Shown here piece by piece: positions 1 through 7,845 of a stretch of 41,779 bases of DNA; the stretch's first letter is position 1, and every line of letters starts with the position of its first letter. The DNA is from Pedobacter ureilyticus (lineage in GTDB: Bacteria > Bacteroidota > Bacteroidia > Sphingobacteriales > Sphingobacteriaceae). A program made the position numbers and the translations under genes. Under the pieces are notes generated by a model. The model saw nothing but the letters and a program-made list of their open reading frames with translations, was not told where the DNA came from and did no database searches. Location: NCBI RefSeq assembly GCF_005925345.1, contig NZ_SSHJ01000033.1, positions 1-41,779 of the forward strand, written 5' to 3'.

Positions 1-81
<81 letters not shown>

Positions 82-88
82 AACCTAC

Positions 89-122
89 AGCCCCCCTTCA
101 GAAATGTCGGGGGGCTTTTTTG
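89..122 (+). terminator. Intrinsic terminator of the rRNA operon
   Basis: AGCCCCCC (89-96) pairs perfectly with GGGGGGCT (109-116) around a 12-nt loop and is followed by a run of T (116-121). It lies just after the 5S rRNA and marks the end of the rRNA operon. Confidence 0.93.
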
Positions 123-566
123 TACACACAGAAATCCGCTCTTTTGTGGTGTGGTGGCCTGATCCGGCTTTCTCAAGGCGGATAATGGAACCGGTTTCCG
201 TCACAACGGATTTATTTCGGGGCACAGTGTTGCCAATGGCCCGGTACACTTTTATAGTCAGTACAATACTAACCGAACTTGGCTTTCTAAGTAATAATTC
301 GTTTTGTAATTCACTGATATTGAGTGTTAAATACAACAGTATTTTATTGTTATTCAATCTTGTTTTTCTGCATTTCAAATGATGTTGGATAATTGTGATT
401 TACTTTTTTACTTTATAAAATAAAATCAAGCCCTATTGTATTTTGATAATCGGATAGCGGCTTGCTATGCGATAGATTTGAATACTGGCAAATAGGATTT
501 TTGCGGATGATTTGACAAGTGATTGATATCATTTTTATTGAGATTTTTCTTGTATTAGATCAATTA
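123..566. other. Intergenic stretch with no supported gene
   Basis: About 440 bases between the rRNA terminator and the desaturase promoter. Two overlapping open frames on opposite strands (about 85-378 and 104-382) run through it, but neither looks like a protein family and both reach into the rRNA terminator hairpin. The sequence becomes very AT-rich after 300. A TAGATTTG box at 473-480 resembles a Bacteroidota -7 element but has no -33 partner at the right distance. Confidence 0.6.
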
Positions 567-599
567 ATTGCTATAAGCCATATAATTTGGTTATCTTTG
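567..599 (+). promoter_or_regulatory. Bacteroidota-type promoter of the desaturase gene
   Basis: TATCTTTG at 592-599 fits the TAnnTTTG -7 box of Bacteroidota. A TTG at 568-570 lies 21 bases upstream, within the accepted 19-21 spacing to the -33 TTTG element. Transcription would start near 605, giving a short leader before the ATG at 624. Confidence 0.6.
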
Positions 600-623
600 T
601 TTTTTAAAATCACATACACATAA

Positions 624-1604
624 ATGAGTTTTTTTGTCGAAAAAAGAAGAGAAGTAATGCAACATATTGAGAAATATATGCTGCAAATGCTGCCGGAATA
701 TTTGAAACCTATTGATGAAATTTGGCAGCCTTCAGATTTTTTGCCAGACGCAAGTAAAGATGATTTTTTTCAACGAATAAAAGATTTACAAGAAAGCGCA
801 AGTGAACTTTCTTATGATTTGGTAGCTGTTTTGATTGGAGATACCATAACGGAAGAAGCTTTACCAACTTACGAATCATGGTTGGCCATGGTAGATGGTG
901 TGAGTAGAGATGAAGAAGGGGGTTGGGTAAAGTGGAATAGACAATGGACTTCGGAAGAAAATAGACATGGAGATCTGTTAAACAAATATCTATACCTGTC
1001 TGGCCGAGTAGATATGCGTCAGATGGAAATGTCGACCCAATATTTAATTGCTGATGGGTTTGATATTGGGACTGGACATGATCCTTATCGGAATTTTATT
1101 TATACTTCTTTCCAAGAAATGGCTACAAATGTGTCTCACAGAAGAGTGGCTTCCTTAGCGAAGAAAGATGGAGATACACTCTTATCAAAAATGTGTGGCG
1201 TAATTGCCTCTGATGAAGCTAGACATGCCAAGGCCTATAAAGATTTTATTAAGCAAATTTTTAATGTAGATGCTAATGAGGCTATGTTGGCGTTTGAGGA
1301 TATGATGCGTAAAAAGATTGTAATGCCTGCTCATTTTTTAAGAGAAGTTGGTTTGCCAATTGGCCAAGTTTTTGGTCATTTTACGGATGCTGCGCAACGG
1401 TTGGGCGTTTATACAGCGGTAGATTATGTAGATATATTGAAGCAATTACTTGTAGAGTGGAACGTAGAGGGTGTTAAGGAACTGAATGAGGCTGGGGAGA
1501 AGGCTAGAGATTATTTAATGGCATTGCCAAATAGATTACTCAGAGTGGCTGAGCGAATGAAAGATCCAGGGATTGATTACAAATTCAAATGGATTTTAGC
1601 TTAA
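624..1604 (+). CDS. Acyl-ACP desaturase (stearoyl-ACP 9-desaturase family)
   Basis: A soluble di-iron enzyme that introduces a cis double bond into acyl-ACP using O2 and reduced ferredoxin. The 326-residue length is normal for the family. The diiron ligands of plant stearoyl-ACP desaturase can be lined up by eye: E77 in ITEEALPTY, E112 and H115 in EENRHG, E165 in SFQEMAT, and E198 and H201 in SDEARH. The conserved block GDLLNKYLYLSGRVDMRQ also matches the plant enzymes closely. The gene stands alone, with its own -7/-33 promoter and a strong terminator. It probably supplies unsaturated membrane fatty acids. The electron donor and regiospecificity cannot be read from the sequence. Confidence 0.93.
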   Translation: MSFFVEKRREVMQHIEKYMLQMLPEYLKPIDEIWQPSDFLPDASKDDFFQRIKDLQESASELSYDLVAVLIGDTITEEALPTYESWLAMVDGVSRDEEGGWVKWNRQWTSEENRHGDLLNKYLYLSGRVDMRQMEMSTQYLIADGFDIGTGHDPYRNFIYTSFQEMATNVSHRRVASLAKKDGDTLLSKMCGVIASDEARHAKAYKDFIKQIFNVDANEAMLAFEDMMRKKIVMPAHFLREVGLPIGQVFGHFTDAAQRLGVYTAVDYVDILKQLLVEWNVEGVKELNEAGEKARDYLMALPNRLLRVAERMKDPGIDYKFKWILA

Positions 1605-1616
1605 TCGTTTAAAATT

Positions 1617-1650
1617 AGGGCTGCCTCGAAAAAGAGGCAGCCCTTTTTGT
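1617..1650 (+). terminator. Intrinsic terminator after the desaturase
   Basis: AGGGCTGCCTC (1617-1627) pairs perfectly with GAGGCAGCCCT (1634-1644) around the loop GAAAAA and runs into TTTTT. It begins 13 bases after the desaturase stop and isolates that gene from the cluster that follows. Confidence 0.95.
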
Positions 1651-1879
1651 TTAGTGTAGAAGTCTATCCATTAAGGTCATATCAAAGATTTTTATAGCCG
1701 TAAACGATAGATTATATTTAATTGTGAGTACGTAAGGCGAAGATGTTTATTCGCTTTAAAGTTGATACTCTTTTTTGAAGTGCTTTTTATGGCGCTTATT
1801 CTGCTTGAGAAATAGGAAAAGAAATTTGAATACTTATTTTTAAGTTACGAAATCAAATTTAAACTATAAACGATTTTAT
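1651..1879. other. AT-rich leader region of the ankyrin cluster
   Basis: About 230 bases with no open frame of note. It must hold the promoter of the gene starting at 1880, but no clean TAnnTTTG box with a -33 partner was found. The nearest match is TATATTTA near 1713. Confidence 0.5.
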
Positions 1880-2671
1880 ATGGGTTGGGATATCAGTTAT
1901 CATCCAATAGCAGAAGACCAAATAAAAGAATGGTATTTTGACGTACTATTAGATCAAGCACGCCTACAAAAAAATGCTGATAGATATGGAATAGAACCTT
2001 TTTATAGGCAAAAATATGCGGATACGATTAAAGTTGCTTTAGAAACAGCTCCTGATGCTGTTTTTGATACCGCACACGGCTATTATATTGCGGTTATACA
2101 AGGTTTTTTTAATAAATATTTTTACATACGAGGTGGTGCGCTCTCATTTTTAGAGAATGATTTGATAAACCAGTATTTTAAACCTTGGCAGCAAATTATT
2201 CCGGAGAACTTTGCTAATCAAAAAATACAAAATCAAATTACCACCAACTATTGTTCTGGTGTTTATATTCCTAAAGAAAAAGTAGTTCAATTATTTGATG
2301 ATTACCAAAGTGATGCGACTGTAAAAGCTACTTTAGAGGAGCTTTTTTCGCACAACCGAATTACTGTATTTTTAAAAGCACTAGCCTATGCTAAAGCAAA
2401 TGGATTAGGCTTGTTGGAGGCTACAGAAGTGGTAGAGCCCAATCCAATAGATTTAAACCAGTCTGCCTGTTATTCTAATTTGTTTAATTGCGATCCTGAA
2501 GGTGCACAATTATATCAGCAGACTGCAATGGAGCAACTTGCAGCAATTGAAGAAAAGGAAGGGTTGGAGAGTGGTACAATTTCAAATAACGCATCATACG
2601 AAGTATCTAACACTGAGCCGGTGGTTCCAAAAAAGAATAAGGGATTTTGGAGCAAATTATTTGGGAATTAG
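1880..2671 (+). CDS. Uncharacterised protein, first gene of the ankyrin cluster
   Basis: I do not recognise this family. The 263-residue protein starts MGWDISYHPI, has no signal peptide or membrane segment, and should be cytosolic. The body (about 10-215) is mixed helical and rich in aromatic residues. It is followed by an acidic, low-complexity linker (about 220-250) and a short basic-aromatic tail, KKNKGFWSKLFGN. Such a tail is typical of a flexible tether ending in an interaction or membrane-touching motif. The next gene starts 15 bases downstream, so the two are probably co-transcribed. Its position at the head of a cluster of TPR, ankyrin and DUF1266 proteins suggests a partner in the same assembly; this is inference only. 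Confidence 0.75.
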   Translation: MGWDISYHPIAEDQIKEWYFDVLLDQARLQKNADRYGIEPFYRQKYADTIKVALETAPDAVFDTAHGYYIAVIQGFFNKYFYIRGGALSFLENDLINQYFKPWQQIIPENFANQKIQNQITTNYCSGVYIPKEKVVQLFDDYQSDATVKATLEELFSHNRITVFLKALAYAKANGLGLLEATEVVEPNPIDLNQSACYSNLFNCDPEGAQLYQQTAMEQLAAIEEKEGLESGTISNNASYEVSNTEPVVPKKNKGFWSKLFGN

Positions 2672-2686
2672 CATTATTTATCGCTC

Positions 2687-3202
2687 ATGTTCATAGAAAA
2701 AACTAATTCATCATTGGTTATCAATGAAAATACATTATTTGCTGATGGTGTGATTTACATCAACAAAGAACAATGGCTGTTAGCTTATTCGGCCTTTGCT
2801 TATTTGTGTAAAAGCAACAAAGAAAAGCCAATAGCTTTGCTGTATAATATGGCGCTTTGTCATCAGGCTGCGCAAGAATATGCAGAAGCCATTGCGCTAT
2901 TAAATGCGGCTAAAATGCAGCTCAAATCAACAGCTGTTTTATCTCATCAAACTGCGGTGCTGCCAATAAATTTATTAACTGATGAATACCATAGCGCTCA
3001 TTACCGCCTTGCACTTAACGAAACAGCAGTAGTTCTAAATGCCAATATGGTTAAACTACGTATACAACGGTTATTGTTGGATCTCCATATTCTACTCGAA
3101 AATTGGCAAGAAGCTGTTCGCATATCGGCCTTGCCAGATATGGACAAATGTAAAAATGTGCAGGAAGCATTAACCATGATAAAATCTACAACAACTACCT
3201 AA
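2687..3202 (+). CDS. Small TPR-like helical protein
   Basis: A 171-residue soluble protein, mostly alpha-helical. Residues about 25-75 resemble paired TPR helices: a WLLAYSAFAYLCKSN segment followed by ALLYNMALCHQAAQEYAEAIALLNAAK, with the small-residue/aromatic pattern typical of TPR repeats. A second helical pair lies near residues 115-160. TPR folds bind proteins or peptides, so a scaffold or adaptor role is likely. It sits 15 bases after the preceding gene and 9 bases before the next, consistent with one operon. There are no catalytic motifs. The TPR call rests on pattern only. Confidence 0.7.
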   Translation: MFIEKTNSSLVINENTLFADGVIYINKEQWLLAYSAFAYLCKSNKEKPIALLYNMALCHQAAQEYAEAIALLNAAKMQLKSTAVLSHQTAVLPINLLTDEYHSAHYRLALNETAVVLNANMVKLRIQRLLLDLHILLENWQEAVRISALPDMDKCKNVQEALTMIKSTTTT

Positions 3203-3211
3203 AAAACATAC

Positions 3212-4795
3212 ATGAATTTATACGAGATAGAAAGGGCGTATTTGCAAGGGAATGAACTTGCCGAAATAAATGAATTATACAAACCTTTAATTGCCGAGGC
3301 TACCGAAGAACAACAAATAGAAATTTGGCAACAGGTTTGCACTTTTGCTAATGCGGCAATGATAAGCTATTTAATTGAACAAGGTTGGCGTGCTGCTACA
3401 ATTGAAGATAGAGCTGGCAATACACCATTACATTTTTTAGCAGAGCCAAAGCACAGCTATAATTATTTTATAACCGAGCAAAATATGTACGAGTGCACCA
3501 AGTTATTGCTCGCGGCAAAGGTAAGTGCGCTCAGAAAAAATAGCTACCAAGAAACGGCGCTAATGTTAGGAGCCAAGCAAGGTTATGTAGGCATGTTACA
3601 AGCTTACGGTGAGGCTGGCTCAAAAATAGATTTTACAGATAAAGATGGCAATAACCTGTTACATATTATCGCACAACACTCGTCTTATGCTTCTTCTACT
3701 TTAGAAACTGCGAAAGAAAGGCTCACAAGCTACCAAAGTCACTCAGATTTTGTACCTAATCAGGAGCGTATGGCCCAAGAGCAAGCAGCATTGCAATGGC
3801 AATTTAATGTAGCCAAAGAAAGGTTTGATCAATTTGTAAGTTTTGCTTTTATGGCTATAGAAATGGGTATAGATCCATTGCAGAAAAATAGCCAGAAAGA
3901 AACCGCAGTAGATGTTGCCATCTATTACAAATCGAAAATAATTGGTGCAATTTTAAATGGTCTCGATTCGCCCGATGAAGAGGTGGTAAAACTTCATTTC
4001 AAAGCTGGCGGAATGAACATTTATCAGGCCTGCATAGCTAAGGATTTAGAGGCTTTGAAAGCACTCATCCAAATTGGTGTTGATTTGAATGCCGCTTACG
4101 ATAAAAACGAAGATAGGTTTGATGAAATGACACCTTTAGCCATTGCTATGGTACAACACTCGGCCGAGGCTACAGATTTGCTACTTAAAAATGGCGCAGA
4201 TGCTACTTTATTAGATAGCAAGGGCTGGCATCCTTTTAGGTATTTGTATATCCCAATTTCTAATATCAATACCAATTTTGAGCAGTTTAAAGACAAAACC
4301 TTTCCACGCATACTTAAGGCCTACCTCGATGCGGGTTTCAGCATAAATAGCCTTGTAGATGATCAAGAAAATACGCTTTTAACCCTCTCTGCTAGATATG
4401 CAGATGATTTAATGATGTACAATAACGACTCGGTAGCTAAAACATTAATAACAGAAGCAATTTATGCCAATGCCAATATCAATCACTCCAATAGAGATGG
4501 CGTATCTGCACTAATGTACTTGTGCCTTGCCGGTGCAGATAGGGGAGAACGCAATCTAATTACCCTTTTAGAGCAGGGCGCTTCTACAGAGTTAATCGAT
4601 AAAAATGGAAAAACGGCATTGATGTATGCTGCTAATAATACCAATCACACGGTGGCTAAAACCTATTGCGAGCTGCTGGCCGAGTTCGGAGATGTGATGT
4701 TTAACGCCAAAGATAATGAAGAAAAAACAGCTTTAGATTACGCCGTAGAAAAAAATAACGAAGCGCTTGTGGCTTGGCTAGTAGAGCGAATGTAA
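3212..4795 (+). CDS. Large ankyrin-repeat protein with a helical insert
   Basis: A 527-residue cytosolic protein. Degenerate ankyrin repeats begin near residue 40 (NTPLHFLAEP is about 70-79) and continue to the C-terminus (KTALDYAVEKNNEALVAWLVE). I count about nine to ten, several lengthened beyond 33 residues. Between the third and fourth repeats (about 160-215) there is a long charged helix, rich in Q, E and K, that may form a coiled coil. Ankyrin repeats mediate protein-protein contacts and have no catalytic role. It is the first of three consecutive ankyrin genes, and all three differ in length and architecture, so they are not simple recent duplicates. Confidence 0.88.
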   Translation: MNLYEIERAYLQGNELAEINELYKPLIAEATEEQQIEIWQQVCTFANAAMISYLIEQGWRAATIEDRAGNTPLHFLAEPKHSYNYFITEQNMYECTKLLLAAKVSALRKNSYQETALMLGAKQGYVGMLQAYGEAGSKIDFTDKDGNNLLHIIAQHSSYASSTLETAKERLTSYQSHSDFVPNQERMAQEQAALQWQFNVAKERFDQFVSFAFMAIEMGIDPLQKNSQKETAVDVAIYYKSKIIGAILNGLDSPDEEVVKLHFKAGGMNIYQACIAKDLEALKALIQIGVDLNAAYDKNEDRFDEMTPLAIAMVQHSAEATDLLLKNGADATLLDSKGWHPFRYLYIPISNINTNFEQFKDKTFPRILKAYLDAGFSINSLVDDQENTLLTLSARYADDLMMYNNDSVAKTLITEAIYANANINHSNRDGVSALMYLCLAGADRGERNLITLLEQGASTELIDKNGKTALMYAANNTNHTVAKTYCELLAEFGDVMFNAKDNEEKTALDYAVEKNNEALVAWLVERM

Positions 4796-4836
4796 CAGAT
4801 ATTTAATTTTTAAATAACCTAATTATACCTATAAAA

Positions 4837-5808
4837 ATGGATGCAATTTTTTTAAATGCTTGTAAAAATAACCAAAAAGCAATTGTACAAACTTTGCTTA
4901 AAAAAGGCGGAATTAATTTAGATAAACGTGATGCGATGGGCAATACAGCGTTATATTACGCCTGCCAAAAGGGAGCTCGAGATATTGCCAAAATTTTAAT
5001 AGATGGCGGTGCCGATGTAAATCTAGCCAACAACCAAAGCACCACGCCATTGCACATGGTTTCGCAAAGCGGAAATAAGGAAATTGCCACTGTTTTACTG
5101 GCAAGTGGCGCTGATGTTAATGCGACAGATAAAGAAGGTAAAACGGTATTAATTTACTCTTTAGCAGAAGGAAGAACCGAATTTACCAAGTTTCTGTTAA
5201 GCAATGGAGCCGACAAAACCATTAAAGATAATAGTGGCTACAGTGCATTAGATTATGCAACAAGCAGGGGTTTAAGAGATACCGTTGCTTTATTGGTTGA
5301 TGGGGGCGATGATAAAAATAGTGCAGGCAATACACCATTGCATCAAGCGGTGTGGAATAACCAGGCAGAAGTGGTTGCTGAGTTATTAAAAATAAACACC
5401 ACAAATATGAACGTACTGAACGATCAGGGTGATAGTGCTTTGGTATTGGCCTGCATGCAGAATAACTTGCGTGTGGTAACATTATTGTTGCAGGCCGAAG
5501 CTGATTTCTCGCTAAAACGTTTGGATGGAAATACGGTTTTGCATTATAGTGCCGGCGCAGGTAACAAAGAAATTGTGAGGCTTTTGGTAACTAAGGGAAT
5601 GGATGTGAATAGTAAAAATAGCGAAGGCGAAACCTCACTTATTGTTGCAGCAATTTGTGGGTTTAATGAAGTAACAGAGTTGTTAATCGAAAGCGGAGCT
5701 GATGTAAATGTAAAAGATAACGATGGAAATTCGGCCTTACACTATGCTGCTGAAAAAGGTTACAATGAAATTGTAGAACAGTTAATTACGGCAGGTGCTG
5801 ATTCTTAG
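4837..5808 (+). CDS. Ankyrin-repeat protein made of about ten regular repeats
   Basis: Of the 323 residues almost all are ankyrin repeats, about ten of near-canonical length. Examples are NTALYYACQKGARDIAKILI, TTPLHMVSQSGNKEIATVLL, NTVLHYSAGAGNKEIVRLLV and NSALHYAAEKGYNEIVEQLI, usually followed by GADVN. The beta-hairpin loops carry the D-x-x-G-x-(T/S)-x-L signature. There is no signal peptide and no extra domain, so this is a pure binding solenoid acting in the cytosol. It follows the previous gene by 41 bases, and the leader is A/T-rich with no Shine-Dalgarno, as is usual here. In polymorphic-toxin loci stand-alone ankyrin proteins are one known immunity class; no toxin is seen here. Confidence 0.9.
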   Translation: MDAIFLNACKNNQKAIVQTLLKKGGINLDKRDAMGNTALYYACQKGARDIAKILIDGGADVNLANNQSTTPLHMVSQSGNKEIATVLLASGADVNATDKEGKTVLIYSLAEGRTEFTKFLLSNGADKTIKDNSGYSALDYATSRGLRDTVALLVDGGDDKNSAGNTPLHQAVWNNQAEVVAELLKINTTNMNVLNDQGDSALVLACMQNNLRVVTLLLQAEADFSLKRLDGNTVLHYSAGAGNKEIVRLLVTKGMDVNSKNSEGETSLIVAAICGFNEVTELLIESGADVNVKDNDGNSALHYAAEKGYNEIVEQLITAGADS

Positions 5809-5877
5809 ATTAATGTGATTGTATTTGATGTTAAGCTATGATAGAAAAGACAGATAATCTCTGATAAGGCAATAAAA

Positions 5878-6942
5878 ATGGCAAAGAAAAAGAAAACACT
5901 TCCAAAAGATTTTGCAGACCTTATAGATCGCAAAGATATAGCAGCTTTGAAAAGCGTGTTTGATACCTGCGAAATAGATGCTAGAGGTGGCTACGGAAAA
6001 ACAACAGCGTTGAGTTTTTATCGCATTCCGAATGAATTGGTACGTTGGTTGGTAGCGCAAGGTGCAGATTTGGAAGCTGTAGATACTTATAATCGTACTG
6101 CGTTGCACCAGCACTGTAGTATTAGAGGTGGAGATATCAGTGTGTTTTTAGAGCTTGGTGCCAACGTACATGCTTTAGATACTTACGGCGATACACCATT
6201 ACATTTCGCAGCAGGTAGCGGTTTTAATCTAACAGCAATAAAATTGTTGATTGAGCATGGCGCTGATGTTACAGCTTTAGATAACTCTAAACAAACACCA
6301 CTAGAAAGAGCTTTAAGTCGTGCTAGTAATATAGACTTGCCAAATTTAGTGGGGGTTTCGAAGTTATTGCTAGAAATAGATGGTACGATAACGCAAAAAA
6401 TGAAAGATACCGTTACTCGAAAGGGCGAAGACTTTGAGTTTCATCGGGAGAATTTTAACAAAGATTATTTGAAAGAAACAGACGAAGCTTTAAACAATCT
6501 GTATGAAATTTTTGATGTGTTGCCGGTAAAAAGGCGAATTATGCATGATGGAGTTTCGCCTATTTTGGTTAGCGGTAAAACTTGGCAAGAACAGTATGAA
6601 CAGTTATGGGAATTGCTTGTGCCATCTAAAGGCAGCGCCAAAACGGTTCAAGGCGAGGTGGTGCGTATTGCCGGAAAAGTTAGAGATGAAATTTATCGAA
6701 ATGGTGGTTGTAATTGGGATGCCAATTTTAAAAAGATGCTGACTGCTTTTGCTGTTCATCTATTAACCTTTCATGCTTTAAATGCTACCGAAATAGAAAA
6801 AGTAAATTTAATTGCTAAAGCTATCCGTGAAAATGGAGATGGCGAAGTTGATGAGCTGAACTTTTTGTGCCAAATGGCCACGCAGTGGGTAATTGCTAAT
6901 CCAAACCCAGTATTATTAGAAAAACCTAGTTATAACCGATAA
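5878..6942 (+). CDS. Ankyrin-repeat protein with an unnamed C-terminal domain
   Basis: A 354-residue cytosolic protein of two parts. Residues about 1-145 hold three to four ankyrin repeats (for example DTPLHFAAGSGFNLTAIKLL followed by IEHGADVTALD). Residues about 185-340 form a separate, mainly helical domain containing YEQLWELLVPSKGSAKTVQG and, further on, IYRNGGCNWDANFKKML. This block has the look of a conserved family, with its LVP, AKTVQGE and NGGxNW motifs, but I cannot name it. The N-terminus is strongly basic (AKKKKTLPK). The gene lies 69 bases after the previous one. The C-terminal domain is the most family-specific handle in the cluster. Confidence 0.85.
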   Translation: MAKKKKTLPKDFADLIDRKDIAALKSVFDTCEIDARGGYGKTTALSFYRIPNELVRWLVAQGADLEAVDTYNRTALHQHCSIRGGDISVFLELGANVHALDTYGDTPLHFAAGSGFNLTAIKLLIEHGADVTALDNSKQTPLERALSRASNIDLPNLVGVSKLLLEIDGTITQKMKDTVTRKGEDFEFHRENFNKDYLKETDEALNNLYEIFDVLPVKRRIMHDGVSPILVSGKTWQEQYEQLWELLVPSKGSAKTVQGEVVRIAGKVRDEIYRNGGCNWDANFKKMLTAFAVHLLTFHALNATEIEKVNLIAKAIRENGDGEVDELNFLCQMATQWVIANPNPVLLEKPSYNR

Positions 6943-7026
6943 TTTGAATATCTAACTACAGTTTCATCTAGATAAGATTATTTTAATAAATTTTACACCT
7001 ATTTATATAAAAAGAACTAAAAAAAT

Positions 7027-7758
7027 ATGAACTCAAATATCTATTTCATTATTGGAGGGGTAGCCTTCTTATTTATCATTTACATGGTTGTTTTGCAGAA
7101 CATGATGAAGAAAAAGAAGCAAAAACAATTGGAAGATTTTAATCGTAATCATTCTGGAAACCCCTTAACAGAGCAACAAAAACGTTTGCTAAGCTTCGGA
7201 GCAATTTTATTCTATCATCGTATGGAAAAGATTTTAGGATTTGTACCAGAGCAAGGCATTGATCAGTATACCTACGGGTTAAAAAACCAATGGGAAATTT
7301 CTAGCCCGCTAGATGCTAGAGAAACTTTAGATAATTTATTGGCACTTAGACGAAGTACGGAGTTTCAGCCACTTTTAAACCAACCGCCTTCAGATATCGT
7401 TACAATTCAAAAGAAGATTGCCAAGGGCTTAGGTATTGAACTTGCTGTAGTAGAGCAAACTACATCTGCTTACGGTTGGGATATTTGCCGTGCTGTTTCT
7501 TTAACTAAGTGGTGCTTTTGGTGCGGGTATTTAACAGAAGCCGAAGTATGGGATTATATGCAAAAAGCAGCAACAATTGCAGGTCAGCAAGGCAGAGACT
7601 GGACTGATTATACCGTTTCATTCCTGTTGGGAAGAACTATCCAAGGCTTTGATTTGGGCGATGTAGCTGTAGAAGCGAAAATGGTTTTACATAGTCAAAA
7701 TCCAACCTTTGGTAAAATAGAAGACATTGATGTTTACCAAAGGTATTCTTTTAAATAA
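7027..7758 (+). CDS. Membrane-anchored DUF1266 protein
   Basis: A 243-residue protein with one N-terminal membrane segment (about 5-24) followed by a strongly basic stretch, MKKKKQKQ, which should place the rest of the chain in the cytoplasm. The soluble part (about 85-235) carries the hallmarks of DUF1266: GWDICRAVSLTKWCFWCGYL with its tryptophans and small residues, then an acidic helix, then DWTDYTVSFLLGRTIQGF. DUF1266 is known from E. coli YbeR/YbeU and similar proteins and has no established biochemical role. It is the last gene of the cluster, and a terminator follows within 36 bases. It could anchor the ankyrin/TPR proteins at the inner membrane; that is inference. Confidence 0.82.
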   Translation: MNSNIYFIIGGVAFLFIIYMVVLQNMMKKKKQKQLEDFNRNHSGNPLTEQQKRLLSFGAILFYHRMEKILGFVPEQGIDQYTYGLKNQWEISSPLDARETLDNLLALRRSTEFQPLLNQPPSDIVTIQKKIAKGLGIELAVVEQTTSAYGWDICRAVSLTKWCFWCGYLTEAEVWDYMQKAATIAGQQGRDWTDYTVSFLLGRTIQGFDLGDVAVEAKMVLHSQNPTFGKIEDIDVYQRYSFK

Positions 7759-7793
7759 AGATTAAAATGTAACTAGTTAGCGTTAAGTCATAT

Positions 7794-7836
7794 AAAGTAA
7801 AAGAGGATAATTACTACAATTATCCTCTTTTACTTT
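7794..7836. terminator. Bidirectional terminator, 19-bp perfect inverted repeat
   Basis: Bases 7794-7812 and 7818-7836 are exact reverse complements of 19 bp around the loop ACTAC. The arms begin AAAGTAAAAG and end CTTTTACTTT, giving T-rich exits on both strands. It separates the rightward DUF1266 gene from the leftward oxidoreductase ending at 7846 and can serve both. Confidence 0.93.
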
Positions 7837-7845
7837 GATTAAATG

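Noticed and set aside
85..382. Two overlapping open frames on opposite strands (92 and 97 residues).
   Set aside because: They run through the rRNA terminator hairpin, match no family pattern and are mirror images of one open stretch.
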